From Serpula lacrymans var. lacrymans S7.9 (lineage: Eukaryota; Basidiomycota; Agaricomycetes; Boletales; Serpulaceae): 64,000 bases of DNA. Under the pieces are notes generated by a model. It searched no databases and was not told where the DNA came from. It was given only the letters and a program-made list of their open reading frames with translations. The stretch is from positions 1,147,447 to 1,211,446 of the forward strand of contig NW_006763300.1 of NCBI RefSeq assembly GCF_000218685.1. The letters run 5' to 3'. Position numbers and translations under genes: made by a program. The stretch's first letter is position 1. Each line of letters begins with the position of its first letter. Positions 1 to 10,826 of the stretch are shown one piece after another.

Positions 1-3000
1 GAATATCCTCGGGCCAACCATTTGCCCACTCTCTAAACGACTGCGTTCAATGTATCCAAGCACATTGTGCGAACTGGGGCTGTAAGTCGTATCAGTTGCT
101 GCAGTGATAAGGTAAAGAGAACATAGAGCTTACTTGTGAAGAGTAGTGACCCCATACGCAAGGAAAGTCTCCAATTCCCACGAAGCGGCTGGGTAAAGAG
201 TTTCGAAACCATCCCAATGAGCGTGCGCATCGATGAACCCGGGGATGACAAAGCCTATCATCAAAGAAAAAGCTTCAGCAAAGAGGGAGGTATAACAAGG
301 TACGCTGGTGAACAAACCTCCTTCAGCATCCACCACGGTCGCACCATTGGGGATAACTGCTTCGTGCTGGAGGTTCACAGACTCGATGACTCCGCCCCTA
401 ACGGTCAAAACACCGCCGTGTAGCACATTCTCAGAAAATGCTTTATCCATCGTGAGTATGGTAGCATTTTTTATCACAAGCAGATCGGCGTTGAGGTTAG
501 CCGGATCCAAGTCTAATGCTTCTTGTTTCAATCTTGCAATATCACTAGAGTGATGTACAAAAATCTCTTGGTAATTCAAAATACCCTTTATGCAGGATAT
601 ACCAAAGTTTGAAGGATCTTTGTTAATGTCTGATGAGCATTGAGACAGTTTGGACAGCTCAAGGTAATGTAGATAAGGGCCTGAGGGAAGACGAATCAGC
701 ATATTCATGAGAAGATTAATGCAAGGTGCTCATACCAAGAAGCCAAAAAACAACCTTTCCGTCACGACTAATTGTCACATCGTGTCCTCCATCCAAACTG
801 AGTCTCGCAAGGTGGGCGGTAGCATTCCCTGGTTTACTCCAGACCGGTTCTTCTGGAGAAACAGTTCCAGGAACATAATAAACGTGAAACAGATTAACAA
901 AAGCAACACCAGAGACCGCCGTTTTGTCTCCTTTTGAGCGTGTAGAAACAATAATTTCGTCAGTCTCTTTGCCCGAAGCAAGAGTTTCATGTAGATAGTT
1001 CCCGAAGGTGTCGGCGCCAGCATTGATATTGATGATGAACGCTCGATCAGACTGCTGCACAAGAAGTTTCTTGTTTGAGTCTAGAAATTGTAGCTTGATA
1101 ACGTCTTCCGTGTCCACTTCACTGGAAACAAACTTGAGATCACTGACAATAACTTTGTCATCGGGATAAGATGGAAGTGTGATATGACCGATGTAGAGTC
1201 CTTCTCCAGCAGTCGCGACGATATCTCCCGTCAAAAGATCACCACCAGTCTTGACAAAAGCAATCATACGACCTGTCCCGATACACTCGCACAAAACAGG
1301 AGAATAGTATCGTCCAAGAGGTAGGCCGGTCACCTCATGGGCAGTCTGGGATGATAGGTTGGCTATCTCCAATGTTGTGAAGTCTGCATCTGACCAGCGA
1401 GCATGAAGTATAATGTTATCAAAACCGCTGACGAATGCGGGAGAATAATACGGCTGTTCAGGTTTCAACACAGGGATCTTCTCAGCGATAGAGGTGTCAT
1501 GGCCAACTTCTTGGATATATGTGATGCCGGCTGCCTGGAATATTGCCCTCTTCCCTTTGTAGTCGACTCTTAGTTCTTTAAAAGCGTGCACTCTCTGTAG
1601 GTCTTGGGTTTCTAACCCAACGATGTCGGTCTCAGCTTGCCGAGTTTCTGCCAAGCGCTTTTCGATGTGAGCGACGAAGCGGATGGGAGAAGGAGTGCCC
1701 CCAGCAATTTTTTCGCCATACAAATTGAGGGATAGTGGTACAGAGTATATTTGTCCAGCAGCCCAGATGATGACGGCATCGTCGTTCGGTGAAAACGCAA
1801 AGGATGGATAGGTACCCATGGGGGCAGAAATTGTCGAGAGGTCGTAGGTGAGACCATACCATATATTGTGAACCGTACCGCTTTGCAGGTCCCTAAATCA
1901 CCGAAACTTGAGTTCCAGAGGAAACATTGAAGCACCAAAATAAAATTACTAACTTTAGTACCAGTGCCTCTTTATCTCGCACACGGCGAACGAAAGCAAG
2001 TGTGCGTCCATCCCGCGATAGTTCAGGTCTGCTCGCTCCTCCTGGGTAGGCGTCAACTATTGTCTCCGTCTTACCAGAAGTGAGATTTTTGGAGAAAATA
2101 GCATATATCCCCTTATGAACATCTGAATCAAGTCCTATTAGGTGTCGTAGCTGAGGAAAGTTCAAGAAAAAACACGGACCTTTACTGTACGCAAATGTAC
2201 CTTGTGTGTCGCGTATATTCTTTGAGAATATAAGTTTATCCTCTCCTGCCCATACGAACTGCTCAGGCCCAATCTGCTGGTCGCCATAATTTGTGGCACC
2301 CCAACCCGTAGGAAGGCTTCTGCTAACAACTCGGCGACCAGCCCCAACCCCCACTTCAGCACATTCGGATATATCATACTCCCATCCCTCTCCCGAGCCG
2401 AGACTACGACTTGTGTAATACCACTTCGTTGCAACTACTTTAGAGCCGGATGGATGGAACCTGGCGTCAGAAACCCAGTGATAAGTTTCATTGGTGACTC
2501 GCGTCGCTAAGTATTTGGATTTAGATAGTTGTAGCCTAGAAAGAATACAGGCATACCTCCCAAACGACCTTCCCTGACCAGCCTTCTACGTTTCCTGTGC
2601 CCAGTCTCAGACACACCCTTGGCAAGTAAGTTATCTTCGTGCTCTTTCACTTTCAGGGCTTCCCGAAGCTCCACGTCAGAAGAGCCGGACCTAACGTTCA
2701 TCTCCTCGCATCCCGACCACTGCATTACCCAAATGTTTTCAAACCCAAGCTCTGCATCACTTCTGAACACGAGCTTATCTCCCTGGGGCGAGAAATGTGG
2801 GTCTGAGTCATATGGAACCCCGACGAGAATGGGGTTTGCAGTGGTAACTCCTCCACTCTTGTAAGACTCTGCAGGCAAACAATACAGATCGCCAGCCATG
2901 TCAAATACAATGTCTCCTGTCACGGGATGTACGTCCAATCTCAGCCATGTTCCTTCTGTTACGTCGTACTCCAGAAGACGTGGATAGGGAAAATCTGTCG

Positions 3001-3292
3001 AGATATCCCATGGTGCAGGTTGGCGGAAAGGGAAGACGTCGTCTCTGAATTCTGAGCTTGGGTCCTCTGACTGGGTAGCTATTCCAAAACTCGGTTGGGT
3101 TGCGAAGCGTTTTCTAAGAAGCGAGCGAGCTGTGAAGATGAGAGATATCGACACATATACGAAGAGCATGACGCTCTTCCACGGGCTTTTGCCATTGTGT
3201 TTTCGAGACTTGGTTTGACTGAGGTTTCTCGGCAAAGGCAGTTCATTTCCATATCCTGGAACCTTTTCAGGTTGCTTGGTCTCAAAGACCAT
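1..3292 (-). CDS. Membrane-anchored amidohydrolase with TolB/WD40-like propeller (partial)
   Basis: The gene reads leftward from an ATG at 3292 and runs off the left edge, so the C-terminal part is missing. The first 40 residues are polar and basic, and a hydrophobic segment follows at about residues 41-57 (VMLFVYVSISLIF), suggesting a type II membrane anchor. The large middle part has repeated short blades such as SPQGDKLVF, SRDGRTLAF and SPNDDAVII, typical of PD40/TolB-type propellers. The part coded at about 130-520 starts an amidohydrolase domain: GFVIPGFIDAHAHWDG with the HxH metal motif, then FLAYGVTTLH. An intron at about 80-133 joins this to NPSSHNVLGYIERSR, which fits the imidazolonepropionase-like family. 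The natural substrate is unknown. The start lies 200 bp from the divergent methyltransferase gene, so the two probably share a promoter region. The family call is firm; the function is not. Confidence 0.8.
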
Positions 3293-3492
3293 GGCTAAAG
3301 AACCAGAAGGCAGTCTGATGAATGCACTTCAAAGTCCTTCCAGTTGTATAGTCTGGGATGAGAACGGTGTGATAAACACGATGTCACGTGGGATACTGTG
3401 TGACTATGCGTTACTTCTCTGTGACCTTCGACTTTTGGACGATAAGATCGCAGAGCAGCAACGATGAAGGCAGCTATTAAATAACGAATCGG

Positions 3493-4585
3493 ATGGCCTC
3501 AGCCCCTCCAATCCCTGAACCAGATATCGAAGATGGTATCACTTATTGGACTACTCAGCCAGCAAGTCTAGATGGTGTTTTGGGTGAGCTCTTATCCTTC
3601 GTCACTTTTGTATCAACTCTCCTCATGTTGTGGCCCAGGTGGTTTTGGTACCGGAGTAAGCAAATTCCATCATGCCAGAATCCAATAAAGTTGACAAGTT
3701 CTCGGTTCTGAGTCTTTACCTCGCGTTGATGCACTCGGTTCCCGTCAGTTTCTCCTCAGTCTTCGCCCCGATCTGTGCACCGTTCCATCTGCAATCCGGC
3801 CGCTTTCTTCTCCATCATCTTCTAACCCGGATACGAAGCGCATAAGAGCTTTGGATGTTGGAGCAGGCATAGGTCGAGTCACAGCAGACGTCTTACTTCA
3901 TCTCGTATCAGATGTAGTCCTTTTGGAACCGGTCGAGAGCTTTGTTAAAGAGGCATGGGCCCGTGGACAAGCAAGTACCAAAACGACGCCTTTGAACAAG
4001 AATAGCAAGAAAAATATAAGATGGAAAGGCATAGCAGACGAGTCAAAAAGTGTCACCTTTTTCCAGGGCACCCTTCAGGTTTTCAATCCAGTTGATCCCG
4101 TTAAAAATACGACATTACTTGGTCGAGTTGGCTACGTCCCTACTTCTGATGACAGTGACTCAGCATTCGACGTCGTGTGGTGTCAGTGGTGTCTTGGGCA
4201 TCTGAGCGACGATGATTTAGTCGACTTCTTACGCAGAAGCCGCAAGGCGTTTAGAGGGGAGCAGAGCTTGATTGTAGTTAAAGAAAATGTATGCAGAGAC
4301 GATGACGACACCTCCCCAAGAACAGTTTTTGATGAGCAGGACTCGAGTTTAACCAGGTATGTTTCCCTCGGATCGAATTAAAAACTCGTAATTTAACCCA
4401 CGTTCACCCCTAGGTCAGACCAGGCTTTCAAGAAGATATTCAGGGATGCAGGACTTCGTCTAATAAAAGAGAAAGTGCAAGAAGGGCTACCTGAAGGCTT
4501 ATATGATGTAATGATGTAAGTGGATTTCGTTGCGACCAAAACGAATGCTGATCGTTGGATCGTTATCAGGTATGCATTGAGATGA
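3493..4585 (+). CDS. TAE1: Alpha-N-terminal protein methyltransferase (NTMT1/Tae1-like)
   Basis: This is a SAM-dependent methyltransferase of the family that methylates the N-terminal amine of proteins starting X-Pro-Lys, such as ribosomal proteins. The N-terminus has the family pattern of an acidic stretch followed by YWTTQPASLDGVLGG and, after an intron, LPRVDALGSRQFL. The SAM-binding loop is LDVGAGIGRVT, followed by VVLLEPVESFVKEA. The stretch DVVWCQWCLGHLSDDDLVDF matches the family post-I region. Four short introns are needed, near 3587-3640, 3656-3703, 4359-4413 and 4516-4569. The last splice gives a C-terminus of EGLYDVMMYALR with the stop at 4583-4585. The total is roughly 290 residues, slightly longer than human NTMT1. 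It is divergent from the amidohydrolase gene. Confidence 0.85.
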
Positions 4586-5311
4586 GAGTGGTTGGGATAA
4601 AACCCTTGGTGTCAAACTATGACGTTTCAATAAAGACTACGCTCACCTCAGCATTCATGCGTTAATACCATGTAGCCATTCGTGTAAATTAGATACATAC
4701 AGGAAAGAGGCTATTCCAGGGACAGCCAACGTTTATCGAACGTTTATCCGTGACTACATATTTTCAGCTGTTCTTTGGTACGTTCAATTTGCCACAAAAA
4801 TTACTATCGAGACATTAGAATTCAGATGAAGATCGGTGTTGCTTCCACATATGCACTGAAGAAGGTATTATCAATAATTTAGAGCAAGACGCAGAGTAGT
4901 CTTTATATTATGGATCGAGAGTATTATGGTTCTTCGAAGCCCATATAACATCGATGCAGAAGATGTTCGCGTTTAGAAAGCTTGAAATGACCAGGAATCC
5001 GCCAGTGAACAATATACTACGTGATGGGGAAATGCGTGGGCCGTCAAAATGCGAGGAAACTCCTGTAATATAACAATATGTGCTCCCAGTACGATCTGTA
5101 GGTAATAACCTTTGCTCCATTTGTGTTTCTTATAGGGCGATGCACAGCAGGCAGACCTCGTGGTTGTGACTGGTACCCCACGGGACAATAGTGGTGGGCT
5201 ATTCGTGGTTGTAAATCGAGTAACCCAAAGATCGAAAAATAGCTCCTCGCTGCTACTGCAAGTGTTCAGCACCCGTCAGCCAAGCTTGACCAGTTACCTA
5301 CCTCGGTGAAG
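4586..5311. other. Intergenic stretch without a recognised gene
   Basis: This lies downstream of the methyltransferase gene and of the convergent POP7-like gene. Short reading frames exist on the minus strand (for example 4973-5272), but they have no recognisable domain and no consistent exon structure. It probably holds the two 3' untranslated regions. Confidence 0.5.
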
Positions 5312-6183
5312 CTAAAATATGACTCGATCAAAATCCATGTCATCCTGCTCCGGTTCTTGAAGAACTATCTGTTCAGGTTTGTCGGTTTGCTGTATGCGTC
5401 CCTTGGCTTCAGGACCCTTGCGCTGCTTTTGTGCCTTTTTCTGAACCTTCTTCACCTTTTCAACAGCCTGCTGCTCGTCACCATCGCCAATCTTTATGAC
5501 TACATTCAGTGTTGACTTCGTCCTCGTCTGATAGTCAATGTCTTCGTCTTCGTCTTCCGGGATGACCTCATCATGCACTTCCACGGATCCTGTCGTGATC
5601 GAAGTATGTACTTCATCCGGAGGGAAAGGCAGAATTGGTGGTAAGGATAAAGTAAGCAATGCAAGGTGAGGGATGGCTGCACCCATCGCGCTCATGTGAA
5701 GCGTTTTGTACCTACCTCAAACGTGTCAACGATAGCTCAGCTTAGGTTGAGAATGACTTACCCATCTTTGAGAAAAACGTTTTTACACCTCCGTAAATAT
5801 GCCCCGAGCTTTGTTTTACGTGTGATACAAATGTAATTTTTGCCCTCTGTATGTGCTGAGCGTGGCCCAGTGGCAGACACTGAAGTGGGTACAGTAGGAA
5901 ATGGGCGGACAGGAGCCAATTTCCTTCGATTTGACTTGTTACGCTCCGATGACTTGTCTTTGGAAGACCCATCGTTAGCCAGTGTGCTGCCTTTTTCCTG
6001 CGCTAGTTTCTTGTCTGATTTCTCTCGCCTATTATCGGCGTTCTGAACATCCTTAGTGTTCAAATCCGGGGCTGGTTTCACGGTTGTGCTCTCCTTCGCT
6101 GCGTTACCAGATGCTGCAATCATTTTGACTCGTTTGGAGGGTTCGCCTTCAGAGTCATGTTTTCGCTTTCCATGGTTAGGCAT
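5312..6183 (-). CDS. POP7: RNase P/MRP subunit POP7 (Rpp20)-like, Alba fold
   Basis: Two exons (6183-5762 and 5690-5312) are joined by a 71 bp intron. The splice gives a continuous Alba-like core: KNYICITRKTKLGAYLRRC, then a junction reading KDGAMGAAIPHLALLTLSL. The pattern of an N-terminal strand, a basic helix, and a glycine-rich turn followed by a hydrophobic helix is that of Rpp20/POP7. This protein pairs with POP6/Rpp25 to bind the RNA of RNase P and RNase MRP in the nucleus and nucleolus. The N-terminal 100 residues are lysine/serine-rich and disordered (KRKHDSEGEPSKR). The C-terminus has an acidic EDEDEDID patch and a lysine-rich KKVQKKAQKQRK segment. The start is 231 bp from the divergent eRF1 gene. 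Another Alba-family member is the main alternative. Confidence 0.65.
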
Positions 6184-6414
6184 TGGGACTCAACTGTACT
6201 TTTGCAGATTGGAAACAACTTGGGAGAAATGGTACAAGAGGCGCCACTACCTGCCCTAAATCCAAAGCCACGCGCGAAAAGTTTTGCTTAGCAGTCATTC
6301 ATAAGAACCAATCAGATCAGCAAAGCAAGGCCAACAGGCCTCTTTCTTTTCCTCTTCCAAGACCATCGTGTTTCTAGTGCAAACCGCTAGTAGAGCACGT
6401 ATATCTCGCCCAAG

Positions 6415-8021
6415 ATGAGTCAGGATGTTGCAGAGCAAAATATTCAGATGTGGAAGGTCAAGAAACTCATCAAGAGTCTTGATGCTGCCAGAGGGTTAGC
6501 TTTTTCGCTTTAGCGCTCAAATTTTCGAGAGCTAGGGTCTTATCGCTTTTTTCAGAGCTGGTACTTCCATGATCAGTCTGATCATCCCCCCAAAGGTAGT
6601 CTTGAATTTGTTGCCTGATGCCAAGGGAGTGTAGTAATGATTGATCCACAGGATCAAATTTCTCGTGCTTCAGCTATGTTGACGCAGGAGTATGGTACTG
6701 CGTCTAATATCAAGTCTCGAGTCAATCGATTATCAGTGTTGGCTGCCATTACTAGTACCCAGCAGCGATTAAAATTGTACAATCGGGTTCCTCCGAACGG
6801 TCTCGTGCTTTTCGTCGGAACTATTCTGACCGATGAAGGAAAGGAGAAAAAAGTTTCCTTCGACTTCGAACCTCACAAGCCTATCAATACGTACGTGCAG
6901 TGTCTAGCAATTGATGGTTTCTGGCTAGATCTGATGTCCGTCCAGGTCGCTCTATCTTTGCGACAACAAGTTTCACACAGAAGCCTTGTCCGAACTGCTA
7001 GAGTCAGATTCACGATTCGGTTTCATAGTTATGGACGGTAATGGCACTCTCTTCGGAACGCTCGCTGGAAACACACGTGAGGTAGTGCACAAGTTCACTG
7101 TCGATCTTCCCAAAAAGCATGGTCGTGGTGGTCAATCCGCACTTCGTTTCTCCCGTCTCAGAGATGAAAAACGACACAACTATGTCCGCAAGGTCGCTGA
7201 GCTGGCTGTTCAGCACTTTATTACCAATGACAAGGTTAACGTTACTGGCCTGGTCCTCGCGGGTAGTGCGGATTTCAAGACCGAGCTCGGTCAAAGTGAC
7301 ATGTTTGATGGGCGTTTGGCTGCCAAAGTTATCAAGGTTGTCGATGTCAGCTACGGTGGCGAGAATGGTTTCAACCAGGTTAGTCTTCTTGATATTGTAT
7401 GCTCAGTGTGCGGCCCCTCATTATGCATCACGGCAACTTGAAGGCTATTGAACTTGCGGCCGAATCTCTTGCCAATGTTAAGTTCGTACAGGAAAAGAGG
7501 CTCATTCAGAAATACTTCGACGAAATCAGCCAAGATACTGGGAAGTACTGCTTCGGTATCGATGACACGCTGAAGGCGCTGGAACTCGGTTCCGTAGAAA
7601 CTCTGGTTGTATGGGAAAACATGGACATTACCCGATATATCTTGCGCAACGCTGCAGGAGGTACGACTATCTCATTTTCGAGGACTTTTACCAGTCTGAT
7701 TAATTATGCTCTTCAGAGGAAATCGTCATTCACACCAACAAGGAACAGGAGAAGGATCGCGAAAAGTTCCTCGATAAGTCTACTGGTCTTGAGATGGAGC
7801 AAGTCATGGAACCTCAGCCTCTTCTCGAGTGGTTCGCCGAAAAGTACAAAGAGTTTGGTGCAAACTTGGAATTTGTGACAAACCGATCGCAGGAAGGAGC
7901 GCAATTTGTGAAAGGATTTGGTGGCATTGGAGGGCTCTTGCGATACAAGGTTGACTTTACCAACCTTGCTTCGATAGATGAAGAAGAAGAAGAGTTCTAT
8001 TCGGACGACGATGATATCTGA
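6415..8021 (+). CDS. SUP45: Eukaryotic peptide chain release factor 1 (eRF1)
   Basis: eRF1 reads all three stop codons in the ribosomal A site and triggers peptide release together with eRF3. All signature elements are present. Domain 1 carries the stop-codon recognition motif TASNIKS, and the YxCxxxF motif appears as LYLCDNKF once the intron ending near 6943 is removed. Domain 2 carries the catalytic GGQ in [16 protein letters not shown]. Domain 3 ends with [15 protein letters not shown] and an acidic tail [12 protein letters not shown], the usual eRF3-interacting end. Introns occur near 6495-6555, 6597-6652, 6890-6944, 7379-7439 and 7661-7716. The ATG at 6415 gives the conserved start [19 protein letters not shown]. 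The length, about 430 residues, is normal for the family. The gene is divergent from the POP7-like gene. Confidence 0.96.
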
Positions 8022-8572
8022 CGTTTCTGCTGGCTCTTCGGAGCCCCGTCTACTAAGGGCACGCCAGGCGGGGCGGTGGGAAGGTGTGGGGTACGAGAGA
8101 TGGCGACGGGTGTCAAAAGTTTGGCCGAATGCATTGTTAGGACTGAAAACGATACTAGTCTAATCGCTGGAGGGTGCACTGTTATCTGTGATGAGGGTGT
8201 GGGTCCACACGCAGAGATGCATCATTGTGTTTTGGTGGAGTTAGGCAGAAGTTTTGCCCACACTCCCAGCTATGTGGAGGTATGTTAATTGATAATAACT
8301 ACACCTATCATTTTGCTAATGCTACAATACAGTGCATCATGTTGGGGGGATGTGACGTTGGGCGCAGTATGCACCGACAGCTCCTCAACCTGTCGATGTA
8401 ATTTTATTGTGATGATTGTTTTGTAATATTGTAACGTAAAAATATCAGTTTGTTCAGGTTTCAAGTTGTCCGTTAAAGTGACACATACACTAAAGTCTGC
8501 ATTGGAGCTCAGTTCTCCGCAGTTGAATGTCTCGTCCACGTCTGTGGCGCGACGCGGTTTCATTGCCAGGTG

Positions 8573-8585
8573 ACGCGTGACGTCA
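8573..8585 (+). promoter_or_regulatory. Overlapping MCB-like (ACGCGT) and CRE (TGACGTCA) sites
   Basis: ACGCGT at 8573-8578 overlaps a perfect TGACGTCA palindrome at 8578-8585. The first is the core of the fungal MluI cell-cycle box bound by MBF-type factors. The second is the ATF/CREB site. They lie about 160 bp upstream of the start codon at 8741, a sensible upstream activating position. Binding is inferred from the motifs only. Confidence 0.45.
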
Positions 8586-8650
8586 TTCAGAGTTGTGTTT
8601 ATTGCAAGCAATGTGGGAATTGGGATATATTTCCAGCGGTTGCTTTGGCG

Positions 8651-8667
8651 CCCTTATAAAATAAGGG
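8651..8667 (+). promoter_or_regulatory. TATA box inside a perfect palindrome
   Basis: CCCTTATAAAATAAGGG has perfect 7-base arms around an AAA centre and contains TATAAAATA at 8655-8663. It sits about 75 bp upstream of the ATG at 8741, so it is a plausible core promoter. The shape also resembles a MADS-box (CArG-like) site. Confidence 0.55.
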
Positions 8668-8740
8668 AAACCGGCGCAAGATTCCAGGGTACACCCCGTT
8701 TGTACATTGACCTTATTCCACACACTGCCAATCCACCGAT

Positions 8741-9603
8741 ATGGCTGGTAAGTATCCCCCCTCCTCTATGTTCTGCCCGCCTTTGGATTGAATATTGGAA
8801 TGCAATCAGGTAGAAAACGGGCTGCAAATGAATCTTCCACGCGCGAGACGCGCAGTGCGAAAGCAACAAAAACTGACACCGCAAAAAGTCCAAAGAACGC
8901 TGGAAAGGAGCCAAGAGGGGCAGCGCGTCTTAAGGTCCGTTTACTCCTCCGTCCCCGAGAACCCGTCCCCTATCTCCAACATATCACTGCAACTCATTCA
9001 ACGTCGTCATAGACATCAGTAAGCGCTGCTGCGTTCAAGGCGCGGGCTCTTCCCCTCCATGTCAACTTAACACATACGCCCCCGGCTGCTGCCGGACCTG
9101 AAGAAGGCTCCACATCAGTTGCGCAGGTAGACCCAGGATTTGTGGGGAGTACGACGCTTATCGGAAGCTCGTTCTCAACAGGGAGTTTCGGGTGGAAAGG
9201 CAACAAGCGGTTGACCATCGAGCTCCCAGGTGTGGATGGTGCGGAGAAGGAAACCGTCCATGTCCAGTTAACGTGAGTGGCTTTTGAAAAATGAGTTTTG
9301 GGTTCGATGACTGACATTTCCTTGTTGTGCAGGATCAATGCCACTGTCATAGGAAGCAAAGATGCGAAGGAAACAGATGATGACAAGGAAGGGGAGGCAG
9401 AGGCCCAGAAAGAAACGGAAGAACCTAAGGAGATCACAGAAAAGGAGCCTGAACCGTCTAAGGAGGAGAACGCAATGGAAGTTGTAGAACAAAAGGCAGC
9501 AGAAAACGCACCTGAGGAAGCGCCTGAAGGCGATGCCGTAGAGGTGGAGGCTGCTAAGGAGAACGGTGAAAACGGCACAGCTGCAGAAAACGAAGGTCTG
9601 TAA
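8741..9603 (+). CDS. Hypothetical protein with basic N-terminus and acidic tail
   Basis: I do not recognise a named family, though the core looks like a protein conserved in mushrooms. The start ATGGCTG is split by an intron (8748-8809), giving MAGRKRAANESSTRETRSAK. A second intron runs from about 8936 to 9012. The core then reads SVSAAAFKARALPLHVNLTH, later GSTTLIGSSFSTGSFGWKGN and KRLTIELPG. A third intron (about 9273-9333) leads into TINATVIGSK and a long Glu/Lys/Ala-rich acidic tail ending at 9603. The length is about 230 residues. The arrangement of a basic lysine/arginine tail, a compact strand-rich core and an acidic tail resembles histone or nucleic-acid chaperones, but that is only an analogy. 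Its promoter has a TATA box and MCB/CRE-like sites. Confidence 0.7.
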
Positions 9604-10197
9604 ATTGCTGTGAGGTGACTCCCTTGTCTTTATCGTTGCCATATTATCGTTGTGTTTATTGGTCTAACTATTTTTTGTTCTATTCTGTAATATTATTATA
9701 CAAGTACTGCCCAAGTTCATGAGTGACATCGTACGAACCTGTGCTGCAAGTATATCAGCTATGGCCACGGGCCGACCTCCGCAAGGGGGAACGGTGAAAG
9801 TGTAATTTCAGGAAGAGTACTATTTGAAGCTTCACACTTGCTGGGCTTTGTGTCGACTTGATGATCTATCTACGGGGCAGGGGTTAGCTCATGAGGTAGC
9901 ATGTAATGATGCAACGATAGTAAATAAATCCCTGTTTCACTTGGACACTGAATTCGAAGACCTGATGATAAGAGTACCTGTTGCACCTAGAATCGATTAT
10001 CTACGACATTTAATGATTTAGAGGGTCGTGGTCTCGAGTTTAGTGGGGCTCGTCCAGATGAGTTGTGATAAACTCCTGCAGTCTTGGGGGGCGGGGGTAA
10101 ATAAATAAAAATAAAAAGAAAGGCACTGACAACAAGTCTGCGATCCAAACATTTATGAGTAGTCGAGGGTCCGTACAGCGGAATCCATCAGAATATT
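9604..10197. other. Intergenic stretch, AT-rich
   Basis: The 3' region of the preceding gene begins with T-rich sequence around 9650-9700. A 65-codon frame at 9824-10021 has no recognisable features. I see nothing else. Confidence 0.4.
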
Positions 10198-10540
10198 TTA
10201 TGAGACTTTCCTAGCAACCGCGTTTAGTCCAAAAGCGAACGCCCAGGCGATACCATTACGGTTCTGCGACGTCACCTCCAGATATCTCTACTATCGTCTC
10301 CAGGTTGCGTGGTGAGCGTTCTCGGGCCATGGCCCATCGATGATCCATCCAATGGACAAAATCCCCAGAGCAAAACAAAACAGGTGTACGCACCTCAAAA
10401 GCGTCGGGAGAATATACGATAGCTTGGAAGATAGGCATATAATCCTTAACATGCTGTGCGAGACGTCAGCTTGGAAAAGCATGAGGGTTGGTTAGTCTAA
10501 GATTGAACAAGTTGCCAACGTTTACCATGGCTCCTGGCAT
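10198..10540 (-). CDS. Possible 46-residue small protein (three exons)
   Basis: Three short pieces join in frame with canonical GT-AG borders: 10540-10526 (MPGAM), 10453-10394 (HVKDYMPIFQAIVYSPDAFE) and 10263-10198 (starting NRNGIAWAFAF, ending AVARKVS and a stop). The introns are about 72 and 130 bp. The product would be 46 residues with a short hydrophobic C-terminal half, so it could be a small mitochondrial or membrane subunit; that is a guess. I do not recognise it. The second intron is long for this genome and could hide another small exon. The gene lies downstream of, and on the same strand as, the phosducin-like gene. Confidence 0.35.
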
Positions 10541-10826
10541 GCTCGACAGTCATGTTGACGACTCGTGGCCCAGGCTCAGATTGAAACCATTAGCATCGGA
10601 TCTGTGCTGTGTCCAATAATCATTTTTTTAATGGACGTGTACATGAGAGTCAGACGACACGATGCCAGTGGTGGATTCAAACGCCGAAACTAAAGCCGTC
10701 ACACGAGTCCCTGCTCAACAGCACATTGTGCACAGGAAATGCGTAAGTTCACACTATTCTGCACCTATTCAGTACAATATTAATTGATACAGCAAGGTAT
10801 GTTGATACTAGTATAATATATGAAGT

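Larger units (their letters stand above)
8022..8740. other. Intergenic region between eRF1 and the acidic-tailed gene
   Basis: This holds the eRF1 3' end and the promoter of the next gene. A 62-codon frame at about 8100-8288 has no recognised domain and I do not call it a gene. The right half carries clear promoter-like sites (8573-8585 and 8651-8667), listed separately. Confidence 0.5.

Noticed and set aside
8076..8288. 62-70 codon frame just after eRF1
   Set aside because: No recognisable domain, no clear exon logic and inconsistent start. It may be a chance frame in the 3' region.
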